Shown: one piece after another, positions 46,632 to 56,087 of the stretch
Layout of the letters: every line of letters begins with the position of its first letter
Position numbering within the stretch: the stretch's first letter is position 1
Assembly: GCF_036924515.1 (NCBI RefSeq)
Contig: NZ_JAZHRR010000001.1
Span: 4,125,001 to 4,189,000, forward strand
Length of the DNA: 64,000 bases
Origin: Bradyrhizobium sp. AZCC 1610
GTDB lineage: Bacteria > Pseudomonadota > Alphaproteobacteria > Rhizobiales > Xanthobacteraceae
Reading direction: 5' to 3'
Translations under genes and position numbers: made by a program
The notes under the pieces: generated by a model
What the model saw: the letters and a program-made list of their open reading frames with translations, nothing else
The model's database searches: none
What the model was told of the DNA's origin: nothing

Positions 46632-48465
46632 ATGAGCCATCGACGTCTTCATATTCTGGTTGCGTTGCTTTGCACGGGATTGTGGGCAGGCGCGATATGG
46701 CTCGGCCATTCAAGCGGCTATTTGCGGTTTCTCGACCGGCTCGAGTCGGCACTGACCGATGTGCGAACACTGGCGCGCGGCGTAAAGGCGCCGCCGGACC
46801 TCGTCACGATCGTTGCGATCGACGACACCATGGTTACGCTCAGCGGCGCCTATCCCCTGCCGCGCGCGGAGATAGCCAAAATCGTCGAGGCGATCGCGCG
46901 GCTGGAGCCGAAGGTAATCGCGATCGATCTTCTGCTGGTCGACAAGGGATCCGCCGATGGCGATGCGGCCCTCGCGCAATCATTGGCGGCGAGTCCGACC
47001 GTGCTTGCGGCGGCGGCGGTGTTTTCCAACATCCTGCAGCCTTCCGCAGAAGACGACGGGCCGCTGGCCCGCCTGCCGACGGCCGACCGCTTCCCAGACC
47101 GGCACGCCGCTGTCGGTCCCGATGCTGTTCCGGACAAACGACAAGATCGAGTTGTCGTTTCCGCTTCGCGTCGCATCCATTGCGATCGGCCAGAAGCTGA
47201 CGATTGAGCCCGACCGCCTGCTGTTCGGCGATCGGCCGATCGCGACCGCTTCCGGTTATGCGCTGCCGATTTCCTATTACGGCCCGCGCCGCACCATTCG
47301 CACCGTCACCGCCGCAAATCTGATCGACGGCAACGTCGCCAAGGAAGCCATTCAGGGCCGGATCGTCGTGCTCGGCGCGACCGCAACCGGCGCCGGCGAC
47401 TTCTTTCCGACGCCGTTCGATTCACTGATGCCGGGGGTGGAAATCATTTCCACCGCGATTACGCATCTGGTCGCAGGCGACGGCGTCGTGCGCGACCGGC
47501 CGGTTCGCATCGTCGAGGCCATTACGACGATCCTGCTCCCGATACTGCTGGTCGGTTTGCTGGCGTGGCGGCGAAACGCGATTGGGCTCCTCGCTGTCAG
47601 CGCAGTGATGCTCGCATGGGCGGCTGCGAACACGGTTGCTCTCGCGTACGGCATATGGCTCGACGCCGCGACGACAATGGCCGCGGCAGTGCCGCCGGTC
47701 GTCCTGTTCGGTACGTTGCAGCTATGGTCGGGCCGGAGCAGCGCGCAGCATCTCGCTGCGCAAAACAAGCTGCTCGAGCAATTCCAGACGCCGGGCCTGC
47801 AGGAATGGCTGACGCGCGATCCCGACTTCCTGGTGGCACCGGTCAGGCAGAATGCCGCCGTCGTGTTCGTCGACCTGTCCGGATTTACCTCACTCAGCGA
47901 AACGCTCGATCCGGACGCCACGAGGGGACTGGTGAAGGAGTTTCACGCGTTGGTCGACAAGGAAGTGACGCGGTGCGGCGGCGTGATCACGAGCTTCCTG
48001 GGTGATGGCGCCATGATCCTGTTCGGCCTGCCGAAGGCGGCGCCGGATGATGCCGCGCGCGCGGGGCAATGTTCGATCGCCCTCTGCGTCAAGACCGAAC
48101 GCTGGATCGCAGCATTGCCGCCGCAGATCGCGGTGCGGATCGGCTTCAAGATCGGTGCGCATTTCGGACCGATCGTCGCCTCGCGCCTCGGCGGCCGCAA
48201 CCATCAGCACATCACCGCAACCGGCGACACCGTGAATGTGGCGAGCCGTCTGATGGAAGTAGCGGCCCACCACGATGTCAGGCTGGCGCTGAGCGATACG
48301 CTGCGCATCGCGGCCGAAGGCACCGGCGCCCGGCTGAAAACCGGAAGCCTTGCCGGCCCCGTCGAGGCGCAGATTCGCGGCAGGTCAGGCACCCTCACGG
48401 TCTGGCTGTGGCACGGCGAACGTCCCACGATCGATCAACGCACACATCCCGACGCCGCGGAGTGA
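46632..48465 (+). pseudogene. CHASE2-domain adenylate/guanylate cyclase, frameshifted
   Basis: Two overlapping frames that together make one protein. Frame one (46632 onward): signal anchor and the first half of a CHASE2 sensor (PPDLVTIVAIDDTMVTLSGAYPLPRAEIAKIV, KVIAIDLLLVDKGSADGDAALAQ). Frame two (from about 47095): rest of CHASE2 (LSVPMLFRTNDKIELSFPLRVA, GRIVVLGATATGAGDFFPTPFD), three membrane segments and a class III cyclase domain with VDLSGFTSL and FLGDGAMILFGLP metal Asp residues and TGDTVNVASRLME. The frame change is near 47091-47096 (ttcccag). Unless recoded, no full receptor is made. Confidence 0.8.
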
Positions 48466-48478
48466 CCGGCTTCGCGGC

Positions 48479-49978
48479 CTACTGCAATTCCGGCGGCGGC
48501 GTGCGGTCAAACACGTCGCCCTTCGGGCCCTGCATCAGATGAAGCGCATAGGTCTCGATCACGAAGGACCCACGCTTGCGCTCGACCTCGCCGATCTTCT
48601 CGACGCGGGCGAACTTGTCCTTCAACGGAGCATCGCCTCGGAAGACCTCGCGGACATAGAGCAACGGACCGGCGAGTTTCATCGTATCGGGCTCGGGCAT
48701 ATTGACCCAGCGGAAGCGCTGGCTCTGCTGCGAGACGCAAGTGTCCTTCGGCAGATAGAAGGCAAGCCAGCCGGTGGTACCGTAGTCAGAGGCCAGCACG
48801 CAGGTAGCTCCCGTTCGCGCCCTCACAGCTTCAATCGCGTCGGCCGTCTCGCGCCAGCCGACGCCGACGCTGCGCACGGTGGCATCGCGGCGATAGCCCG
48901 ACAGCACGCCGGTGTCGGCCTGCACGACCAGCAGGACGAACATCAGGACGCCACATGGCGCCGCCCAGCGCCGGCAGAAATCGACCAGGCGCTGCCGGCG
49001 CGGCTCCCATTCGACCAGATGCGCGGCGACAGCCGCGGCGATGGCGAATGCAGGATAGACCGGCGCAAACCAGTTGGCCTCGACGCGGGCATGCAGCGAA
49101 TGCCAGACGAAATAGGCAACGATGACCCAGAACATCGTGTTGACGAGTGCGCGCGCCGGCGGCGCACCGGCGCGGCGGCGGAACAGCGCGTAAAGCCCCA
49201 TCGCACCGAGGATCCACACCAGCGGCGTCGCGAAGGCTATCTGCGTCGGGATCAGTTCGGCGATGAAGACCGGGCGGAAATCCTCGATCCTCGCCCGCCC
49301 CATCTGCTTGATGAAGGAAACCCAGTGGTGCCCGGCGTTCCAGAGAATGACCGGCGCAAACAGCAGCAGCGCGACGAGGCCGCCGAGATAAAGCCAGGGC
49401 GAGATCAGCCAGTGCCGCAGCTTGGGAACGGCGACCAGCCAGATCAGGATTGCCGGTCCGAAGAACAGCGCGGTGTATTTCGACAGCAGCGCGCAACCGG
49501 CGGCGGCGCCGACCGCCAGCCACCACACGCCTTGGCCGGTGTGCAGCACCTTGGCCAGCGCAAACAGCAGAAGACTGGAAGCCACCAGCAGCGGCGCGTC
49601 CGGCGTGACAATCATGGTGCCGACCGCGGCCATCAGCGTGACGTTCAGAAGGATCGCCGACGAGGCGGCCACGCGCCGACTACCGAACAGGATGGCGGCG
49701 GCCTGATAGATCGCCCAGCTCATCGGCAGCGCCAGCAGGATCGAAACCAGCCGCACGCCGAACTCGGTATCGCCTGCGATCAGGGTGCCAAGCCGGATCA
49801 CCACTGCGACTATCGGCGGGTGATCGTAATAACCGCCGGCGAGATGCTTCGACCACATCCAGTAGTAGGCTTCGTCGAAGGTGATCGGCGTGAACGCCGC
49901 GGCAATCAGGCGCAAGCCAACCAGCCCCAGGATCGCCAGACCCGTGTTGAGGGCAACCCGCGCCTCGTTCGGATTCAT
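48479..49978 (-). CDS. Glycosyltransferase family 39 / ArnT-like membrane protein
   Basis: 499 residues with about 11-12 hydrophobic segments. PITFDEAYYWMWSKHLAGGYYDHPPIVAVVIRLG near the N-terminus has the acidic catalytic DE motif and DHPP of lipid-linked-sugar GT-C transferases. Transfers a sugar from polyprenyl phosphate on the periplasmic side. The gene starts 7 bases after the GT2-GtrA gene on the same strand, which likely makes and flips the donor. Confidence 0.9.
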   Translation of the reverse strand: MNPNEARVALNTGLAILGLVGLRLIAAAFTPITFDEAYYWMWSKHLAGGYYDHPPIVAVVIRLGTLIAGDTEFGVRLVSILLALPMSWAIYQAAAILFGSRRVAASSAILLNVTLMAAVGTMIVTPDAPLLVASSLLLFALAKVLHTGQGVWWLAVGAAAGCALLSKYTALFFGPAILIWLVAVPKLRHWLISPWLYLGGLVALLLFAPVILWNAGHHWVSFIKQMGRARIEDFRPVFIAELIPTQIAFATPLVWILGAMGLYALFRRRAGAPPARALVNTMFWVIVAYFVWHSLHARVEANWFAPVYPAFAIAAAVAAHLVEWEPRRQRLVDFCRRWAAPCGVLMFVLLVVQADTGVLSGYRRDATVRSVGVGWRETADAIEAVRARTGATCVLASDYGTTGWLAFYLPKDTCVSQQSQRFRWVNMPEPDTMKLAGPLLYVREVFRGDAPLKDKFARVEKIGEVERKRGSFVIETYALHLMQGPKGDVFDRTPPPELQ

Positions 49979-49985
49979 TTTCCGG

Positions 49986-51116
49986 TCATCGCTTGCGCCA
50001 GACGAACAGTCCGGACATCGCGTAGTTCCAGACCACGCCCATCAGCGCGCCTGCGGCGCCTGCGAGCCACCAGATCGGTTCCTGATCGAAGACCGCGAAC
50101 GCTACGCCGACATTGGCGAGCAGTCCGACGCCGCAGACGAGATAGAACAGCAACAGGCCGCGCAGGATCGCAAATCCCTTGAGCCGCTGGTCGCGATAGG
50201 TGAGAAAATTGTTCAGGATGAAGTTGCTGGTCATCGCAACCAGCGCGCCGGCCGCCTGCGCCTCCGCAAACGGCTCCCTGAAGATTTCGTGCGCGATGAA
50301 CAGCGTCGCGAGATGCACGACAAGGCCGATGCCCCCGACCATTGCGAACAACAGGAAACGCAGCGACACCACATCGTGCGTCAGCTTGGCCAGCACCAGG
50401 CCGAGGAAGTCCAGCGCCACCATGGAATCGAGCTTGCTCTCGCCGTGCTGACGCGAACCGAAGGTGTAAGGAATCTCGACGGCGCGCAGCTTGCCCGCCG
50501 CGGTCGCGATGATATCGAGCAGGATCTTGAAGCCCTGGGTCGAAAGCTGCGGCGCCAGTTGTTCGAAGCGGTCGCGGCGGATCATGAAGAAGCCGCTCAT
50601 GGGATCGGCGACCTCGACCTTCAGGACGCGCCTGGCGACCTCGGTTGCAAGCTGACTGGCCCCTGCCCGCTGCTTGTTGAAACTATCGGCGCTGCCGCCC
50701 TCGATATAGCGGCTGCCGACCACGAGTTCCGCCTCGCCGCTTCGCAGCAGCGCGACCATTTTCGGCAGTTGCGTTTCGTCGTGCTGCAGGTCGGCGTCGA
50801 TCACCGCCGCATAGGGGCCGCTGGAGGCCAAAATGCCCTCGATGCACGCACCCGACAGTCCGCGGCGCCCGACCCGGCGGATACAGCGGACACGAGAATC
50901 CTTCTGCGCCAGCGCCCGCACCACTTGCCAGGTTCCGTCAGGGGAATTGTCGTCGACAAACACGACTTCCCAGGCAATGCCGGTCAGCGTGGCCTCCAGC
51001 CGCCGGTACAGTACGGTGACATTGTCGCGTTCGTTGAAGGTCGGCACAACGACCGAAAGCTCAGGCAAGCCGGCCTGCGACGCGGTTTCTGGGCTCGGCT
51101 TGATGGCGTGATTCAT
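49986..51116 (-). CDS. GT2 polyprenyl-phosphate glycosyltransferase fused to GtrA domain
   Basis: 376 residues. N-terminal GT2 domain (DPM1-like): LSVVVPTFNERDNVTVLYRRLE, VFVDDNSPDGTW, AAVIDADLQHDETQLPKMV (DxD) and a C-terminal FGSRQHGESKL block; from about residue 240 four membrane segments of a GtrA domain (FLLFAMVGGIGLVVHLATL, NFILNNFLTYRD). Makes and possibly flips undecaprenyl-phosphate sugar for the downstream GT39 enzyme. ATG 51116; the upstream frame has no site. Confidence 0.92.
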   Translation of the reverse strand: MNHAIKPSPETASQAGLPELSVVVPTFNERDNVTVLYRRLEATLTGIAWEVVFVDDNSPDGTWQVVRALAQKDSRVRCIRRVGRRGLSGACIEGILASSGPYAAVIDADLQHDETQLPKMVALLRSGEAELVVGSRYIEGGSADSFNKQRAGASQLATEVARRVLKVEVADPMSGFFMIRRDRFEQLAPQLSTQGFKILLDIIATAAGKLRAVEIPYTFGSRQHGESKLDSMVALDFLGLVLAKLTHDVVSLRFLLFAMVGGIGLVVHLATLFIAHEIFREPFAEAQAAGALVAMTSNFILNNFLTYRDQRLKGFAILRGLLLFYLVCGVGLLANVGVAFAVFDQEPIWWLAGAAGALMGVVWNYAMSGLFVWRKR

Positions 51117-51439
51117 GACCGGCAGCGTATATCCGCAGCCGGCTGACATGCCAAGGCGAGCTAAGGGAATGAGGTGACTGGGCAGTGAAAAAGGGGGCGA
51201 AATCGACCCGGTGCCTGCCCGGCGCGCGCGAACCGGTAGCCGTCGCCGGATCGGATCCGGGGCCTGCTTCGCTTGCAAATGCTCTGAAAATGCCAACGAC
51301 CACGAACAGATGGCGCGCGTACATCCGGCGCAGCCAAACTATTCATGGTCGTTCCTGCGCCGGAGCCTTGAAGCGTCAACGTCGCCGTTAGATTCGATGT
51401 GGGAACACCGCCAGCGTTCCGCAAGGGGCGATCCGCCTC
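51117..51439. other. Intergenic region upstream of GT2-GtrA gene
   Basis: About 320 bases between two minus-strand genes. No repeat of the families seen elsewhere and no small gene with a ribosome-binding site was recognised. It presumably contains the promoter of the two-gene glycosyltransferase operon. Confidence 0.35.
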
Positions 51440-51637
51440 CTAATTCGGCACTTCCCGAATCACCGGCCCGCGCGGCGCCACAGGAGCCGGCTGCACCGGC
51501 GCCGGTTGCTGGATGCTGGCCGGTTTGGCGGGCTTTCCATATTGGCCGATCGGCCCGTAGGCAATTGCTACCACCAGCACGATCGAGGCGACGATGGCGC
51601 CCAAAAGACCGGCGACTGACTGCGAATTCATACTCAA
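51440..51637 (-). CDS. Small single-pass membrane protein with Pro/Ala/Gln tail (65 aa)
   Basis: One hydrophobic segment (VAGLLGAIVASIVLVVAIAYG, residues about 8-28) followed by a Pro-rich tail with PAPVQPAPVAP. No known domain. The start may be ATG 51637 or 51631. Single-pass anchors of this type are common but functionally unassigned. Confidence 0.65.
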   Translation of the reverse strand: MSMNSQSVAGLLGAIVASIVLVVAIAYGPIGQYGKPAKPASIQQPAPVQPAPVAPRGPVIREVPN

Positions 51638-51846
51638 TTATCCCCTACGCCTGACCGGGAACTGATATCACGGAAAGAGCTTGTCGAGGAATAGTCCCGG
51701 CGTCAGCCATCGACAAGACCGGCCACCGACACCGCCTTCAAAATCTCACCACGCGAGCGCCGCGCAACGGACAAGTAAGAACCGCGATTCCATCGCAAAC
51801 AAGGCGGAGTCTCGACCTTTGGGTTGACAGGGAATAGGGGAAGAAG

Positions 51847-52458
51847 ATGTCGAATACAGACCAGGGCAAACCGACCGGGAAATCCGGACGGCGCAAGGGC
51901 AAGGGGGAGCGGGGCAAAAAAGCCATCTCCCAGGAGAGTTTGCCTGAGAGCCCTGCGCCGGCTCAACCGCTAAGCCCGGATCAGGATCAAGAACTGCAGC
52001 AGCCGCAGCCGGATCACGCGGAGAGCCCGAAGGTGGATCAGCAGCCGGCCGTCGAAGAGCCTGCCGTTGCCGTCGTCGCGTCACCCGAGCCGCAGCCGGC
52101 CGCTGCGCCCTCGCCGTCCGAGCCCTCGCCCGCCGAGCCCGTCTCAGCCGAGTCCGTCTCAGCCGAACCGTCACCGGCCGAGCCTGCGCCGGTAAGCCTG
52201 CAGACCATCGCGAATGCCTATCGCGACTACACAAGGAAATCGTTCGAGGAGTTCGGATCGTTTGTCGAACAGCTCAGCGGCGTTCGCTCGCTCGACAAGG
52301 CGATGACGGTTCAGACCGAATTCGTGAAACGGGCCTATGAAACGTCGGTCGCCGAGTCGCAGAAGATCTGCGAACTCCACAACCGGCTTGCCAGGCAGAC
52401 CCTCGACCCGTTCAAGGGGGTGACGGGCAAGGCGTCGGCAACACACGGCAAATCTTAA
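51847..52458 (+). CDS. Phasin family protein with acidic Pro/Glu/Ala-rich N-terminal region
   Basis: 203 residues. Residues 1-20 are basic (GKSGRRKGKGERGKK). Residues about 30-118 are a low-complexity tract of SPAEP, VSAES and QPAAAPSP units. The C-terminal 85 residues form a Phasin_2 domain (SLQTIANAYRDYTRKSFEEFGSFVEQLSGVRSLDKAMTVQTEFVKRAYE). The domain binds PHA granules or serves as a general amphipathic protein; the tail could keep a granule coat extended. The two phasins of this window are not duplicates. A rho-independent terminator follows. Confidence 0.85.
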   Translation: MSNTDQGKPTGKSGRRKGKGERGKKAISQESLPESPAPAQPLSPDQDQELQQPQPDHAESPKVDQQPAVEEPAVAVVASPEPQPAAAPSPSEPSPAEPVSAESVSAEPSPAEPAPVSLQTIANAYRDYTRKSFEEFGSFVEQLSGVRSLDKAMTVQTEFVKRAYETSVAESQKICELHNRLARQTLDPFKGVTGKASATHGKS

Positions 52459-52507
52459 GGCGCTACGCGAAACTGGTTTGGCGTGGCGTAAACGGGTGGA
52501 AGCACGA

Positions 52508-52533
52508 GGCTCCGGTTTTCCGGAGCCTTTTTT
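52508..52533 (+). terminator. Rho-independent terminator of phasin gene
   Basis: GGCTCCGG - TTTT - CCGGAGCC followed by six T: perfect 8-bp stem. About 50 bases after the stop. Confidence 0.92.
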
Positions 52534-52650
52534 CGTGGGATCACGCCTATGAACCGACGCCTTGTGAACCGACGCCTTGGCAAACTGGCCAATCAGGGCC
52601 GACTTGGCTAACATGCACCAGCTCCCTCCCCATTTCCGACGAGCCATCCC

Positions 52651-53475
52651 GTGAGCAAGCCTTCAAAATCGACCGCGAAAAATAGCGGCAGCATCTATAT
52701 CGGCATCGGCGGCTGGACCTTCGAGCCGTGGCGCGGCGTGTTTTATCCGGAGAAGCTCACGCAGGCGAAAGAGCTGTCCTACGCTGCATCGAAGCTGACC
52801 TCGATCGAGATCAACGGCACCTATTACGGCTCGCAGAAGCCGGAGAGTTTTCGCAAATGGGCGCGCGAGGTGCCCGACGGATTCGTATTCTCGTTGAAGG
52901 GACCGCGCTTCGCGACCAATCGTCGTGTGCTGGCGGAAGCCGGCGATTCCGTAAAACGCTTCTACGATTCCGGCGTGCTGGAACTCGGCGACCGGCTAGG
53001 GCCCGTGCTGTGGCAGTTCGCGCCGACCAAAAAATTCGACGAGGCCGATTTCGGCAAGTTCCTCGAACTGTTGCCGCGCAAACTCGAGGGACGCGCGCTA
53101 CGGCATGTGGTCGAGGTGCGGCATGATAGTTTCTGCGTGCCGGAGTTCATTGCATTGCTGCGCAAGTTCGAGACGCCTGTCGTATTCGCCGAGCACGGCA
53201 AATATCCCGCGATCGCCGACGTGGTCAGCGACTTCGTCTATGCCCGGCTGCAGAAGGGCAATGACGAGCTCAAGACCTGCTATCCGCCGAAGCAGCTCGA
53301 CGCCTGGGCCAAGCGCTTTCAGGCCTGGGCCGGTGGCGGCGAACCCGACGATCTGCCGCGTGTCGACAAGGCCAAGCCCGCGAAGACGCCGCGCGACGTG
53401 TTCGCCTATGTCATCCACGAGGGCAAGGTGCGGGCACCGGCCGGCGCGATGGAGTTGATCGAGCGCGTGAAGTAA
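52651..53475 (+). CDS. DUF72 family protein
   Basis: 274 residues. YIGIGGWTFEPWRGVFYPEKLTQAKELSYAASKLTSIEINGTYYGSQKPESFRKWA is the family's N-terminal signature; LWQFAPTKKFD and VEVRHDSF further on. TIM-barrel-like fold, function unknown (DUF72, once yecE). GTG start at 52651. Convergent with the Bug-type gene. Confidence 0.9.
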   Translation: MSKPSKSTAKNSGSIYIGIGGWTFEPWRGVFYPEKLTQAKELSYAASKLTSIEINGTYYGSQKPESFRKWAREVPDGFVFSLKGPRFATNRRVLAEAGDSVKRFYDSGVLELGDRLGPVLWQFAPTKKFDEADFGKFLELLPRKLEGRALRHVVEVRHDSFCVPEFIALLRKFETPVVFAEHGKYPAIADVVSDFVYARLQKGNDELKTCYPPKQLDAWAKRFQAWAGGGEPDDLPRVDKAKPAKTPRDVFAYVIHEGKVRAPAGAMELIERVK

Positions 53476-53479
53476 CTCC

Positions 53480-54451
53480 CTAGTCCAGCTTGATGCCGGC
53501 TTCGCGGATCAGTTTTGTCCAGTTGTCGTATTCGGACGCGACGAAGGCATCGAGCTTGTCGTCCGGCAGATCCCACACCTCTCCGCCACTCTTCTCAAAA
53601 CGCTCCTTGAGTTCGGGCAACGAGGCGCGGATTTCCTTCCGCAGTTTTGCGATCGCCTCGGGCGGGGTTTTGGCGGGCGCGAATATCCCGAGCCAGGAAT
53701 CGACGTCGAGGCCGGATACGCCGGCTTCCGACATCGTCGGCACGTCAGGCGCCAGCGGGCTACGCTTCGACGACAGCACCGCAATGCCCCTCGCCTGCCC
53801 GGACTGCACGTAAGGGAGCCCCGCGGCCATCGAATCGAAAAACAGGTCGATGCGGCCGGCGAGCAGGTCGGCGAAGGCCGGCGGCGAACCCTTGTAGGGT
53901 ATCTCCTGAAATTTTACGCCCGCGGCCTTCATGAACGCAGCCGCCACCAGATGCTGGCCGGTGCCAACGCCGGCGGTCGCGACCGAAATCGAACCGGGGT
54001 TGGCCTTTGCAGCGGCGACGATGTCCTGCAGCTTGGCGTGCGGCAAATCCTTGCGGCCGACCATCACGTAGCCGAACTTGTAGATCAGCGCGACCGGCAC
54101 GAAATCGTTGCGCGGATCGTAGGCGAGCTTCGAATACAACGCCGAATTGAACGCCATGTTGGATAGCCCGCCGACCACCAGCGTGTAGCCATCCGGCGCG
54201 CTCTGGCTGGCCGCCTGCGTGCCGACCACGGTGCCGGCACCCGGCTTGTTCTCGACCACGAAGCCCTGCCCCATCCGCTTCGACAGCGCGTCCGCAAGCT
54301 GCCGCCCGACCAGATCGTAGCTGCCGCCGGGCCCGATCGGGACGATGATTTTCACCGGGCGGTCGGGATAACCGGTCTGTGCGTGCGCTGCCACAACGCC
54401 GCAGGCGAGAAGCGCGAGCAACCATGCGAGCGAGCGACCAATGCGGTTCAT
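53480..54451 (-). CDS. Bug-type tripartite tricarboxylate transporter substrate-binding protein
   Basis: 323 residues. Signal peptide to about residue 25 (VVAAHAQ), then YPDRPVKIIVPIGPGGSYDLVGRQLADALSKRMGQGFVVENKPGAGTVVGTQAASQSAPDGYTL and EIPYKGSPPAFADLLAGRIDLFFDSMAAGLPYV. Orphan periplasmic receptor with no membrane partners nearby. ATG 54451 is at the signal-peptide start. Confidence 0.92.
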   Translation of the reverse strand: MNRIGRSLAWLLALLACGVVAAHAQTGYPDRPVKIIVPIGPGGSYDLVGRQLADALSKRMGQGFVVENKPGAGTVVGTQAASQSAPDGYTLVVGGLSNMAFNSALYSKLAYDPRNDFVPVALIYKFGYVMVGRKDLPHAKLQDIVAAAKANPGSISVATAGVGTGQHLVAAAFMKAAGVKFQEIPYKGSPPAFADLLAGRIDLFFDSMAAGLPYVQSGQARGIAVLSSKRSPLAPDVPTMSEAGVSGLDVDSWLGIFAPAKTPPEAIAKLRKEIRASLPELKERFEKSGGEVWDLPDDKLDAFVASEYDNWTKLIREAGIKLD

Positions 54452-54587
54452 GCTGTTTCCCCCAGAGAGTGAGCTTCGACGGGCTCTTTGCGGAACTATG
54501 CGACACGCCGCCCCCGGCGGCAACGTCGATGTGGAAATTGATCGGGCGGTGCCGTAGCCTTGCGCGGACGACATCCGGACGCTCTCG

Positions 54588-55052
54588 ATGGCCCGCAAGA
54601 CCAAACGCCTCTTCACCATCGGCTACGAGCAGACGCCGCCGAAGGCCGTGCTCGACGAGTTGGAAGCTACCGGCGTCAAGCTGCTGGTGGACGTGCGCGC
54701 GGTCGCGTCCTCGCGGCGGCCGGGCTTTTCGAAGAATCAGCTTGCGGCCGGCCTCGACGAACGCGGCATTTCCTATCTGCACCTCAAGGGCCTCGGAACG
54801 CCGAAGGCCGGCCGCGAGGCGGCGCGCAGCGGCAAGTTTGGCTTGCTGCACCGGATCTACTCGGCGCATCTGAAGACGGCTCAGGCCAAGGAGGAGCTCG
54901 ACGAGCTGTCGGCGTTGGTGAAGCAATCGGGGCCAGTCTGCATTCTCTGCTATGAGCGCGACCACACCCATTGCCACCGGCAATGGATCGCCGAGATCAT
55001 CGAGGACCGCGACGGTGTGAAGGTGGAGAATCTGGTCGCGCCGCAAGTGTAG
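54588..55052 (+). CDS. DUF488 family protein
   Basis: 154 residues. TIGYEQTPPKAVLDELEATGVKLLVDVRAVASSRRPGFSK and CILCYERDHTHCHRQWIAEII are the family motifs, the latter with Cys and His that could bind metal. Function unknown. Followed by a REP element. Confidence 0.9.
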   Translation: MARKTKRLFTIGYEQTPPKAVLDELEATGVKLLVDVRAVASSRRPGFSKNQLAAGLDERGISYLHLKGLGTPKAGREAARSGKFGLLHRIYSAHLKTAQAKEELDELSALVKQSGPVCILCYERDHTHCHRQWIAEIIEDRDGVKVENLVAPQV

Positions 55053-55064
55053 AACCGTAGCTTC

Positions 55065-55153
55065 GTAGCCCGGATGGAGCGCAGCGCAATCCGGGAACGG
55101 TGTCGAAGGCGGATCGACCTGCCCCGGATTACGCTGCGCTCCATCCGGGCTAC
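55065..55153. repeat. REP repeat (gtagcccggatgg family), second copy
   Basis: gtagcccggatggagcgcag ... gctgcgctccatccgggctac, palindromic. Same family as 35017-35104. It sits between convergent genes, as the other does. Confidence 0.8.
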
Positions 55154-55160
55154 GAAGTAA

Positions 55161-56075
55161 TCACCCCTCTCCATCAAGCCGGAACGTGCCCTCCATCATC
55201 TTCACGCTACTGCCGCCGACATGAATGGATGCGACCGCGCCATCTTTCTTGCGGACGCGCGTCAGCAGCAGGCTCGGCCGTCCCATGTCGACGCCCTGGC
55301 CGATCCTCAATCTCAGTTCGCCGTCTTTGATGTCGTCGAGATCGGCCAGCAGCGCCGCGCAGGCCGCCGTCGCGCTGCCGGTCGCGGGGTCTTCGGACAG
55401 CCCGCTGACGGCTGGGTGAAACATCCGCGCCTGCAGCTCGCATGGCTTTTCGCCGGCTGGCACGTCGCGGGTATAGAAGTAGACGGCGTCGCTGCCGTCA
55501 CACGGGAAGGTTTTTGCGAACGCCACAGCATCCGGCCTGGCCCGCCGTAGCGCCGCACGGGAGGCGACTTCGACGGCCAGGAACGACAGCCCGACCGAGA
55601 TGATCTGCGGTGCATGCCGGTCGGTCTTGACGTCGCCGGCCGACAGCGAGAGGCAGGCCGCTGCCTGCTCGACAGGAAGATGTGACATCCGCTTCAACGG
55701 CTGCGGCGCCGTGAATTCGGTGCTGACGACCTTGCCCTGCTCGGTCACGATCTCGACCGGCACGAGGCCTGCTCCTTCCTCGAACAGCAGCCGCGCCGGT
55801 GGCTTTGCCGCCAACGTCGCCAGCACGAAGGCAGTGCCGACATTTGGGTGACCTGCGAACGGAAGCTCCCTGTTCACGGTGAAGATGCGCACCTGCGCGT
55901 CGTGGGCGGGATCGGCCGGCGGCAGCACGAAAGTCGTCTCCGAATAATTGAACTCTGTGGCGACCGCCTGCATCTGTTCGGTCGACATCCCGCCGGCATC
56001 GAGAACCACGGCCAGCGGATTGCCGCCGAAGGCGCGATCGGTGAAAACGTCCACAGTGATATAACGCCGCTGCAT
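55161..56075 (-). CDS. PhzF family isomerase/epimerase
   Basis: 304 residues, the usual PhzF length. Start YITVDVFTDRAFGGNPLAVVLDAGGMSTEQMQAVATEFNYSETTFVLPP carries the catalytic Glu in NYSETTF. GHPNVGTAFVL is a second motif, and SEDPATGSATAACAALL a third. PhzF proteins isomerise hydroxyanthranilate-type compounds in phenazine synthesis, but most bacterial homologues have other unknown substrates. No other phenazine genes here. Confidence 0.92.
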   Translation of the reverse strand: MQRRYITVDVFTDRAFGGNPLAVVLDAGGMSTEQMQAVATEFNYSETTFVLPPADPAHDAQVRIFTVNRELPFAGHPNVGTAFVLATLAAKPPARLLFEEGAGLVPVEIVTEQGKVVSTEFTAPQPLKRMSHLPVEQAAACLSLSAGDVKTDRHAPQIISVGLSFLAVEVASRAALRRARPDAVAFAKTFPCDGSDAVYFYTRDVPAGEKPCELQARMFHPAVSGLSEDPATGSATAACAALLADLDDIKDGELRLRIGQGVDMGRPSLLLTRVRKKDGAVASIHVGGSSVKMMEGTFRLDGEG

Positions 56076-56087
56076 TTCGATACTCCC

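Noticed and set aside
48350..50182. 610-codon plus-strand frame opposite the GT39 gene
   Set aside because: Antisense shadow; composition dominated by Arg, Gln, Asp; no ribosome-binding site.
55161..56075. Idea of phenazine biosynthesis from the PhzF homologue
   Set aside because: No other phz genes nearby; PhzF-fold proteins are common with other roles.
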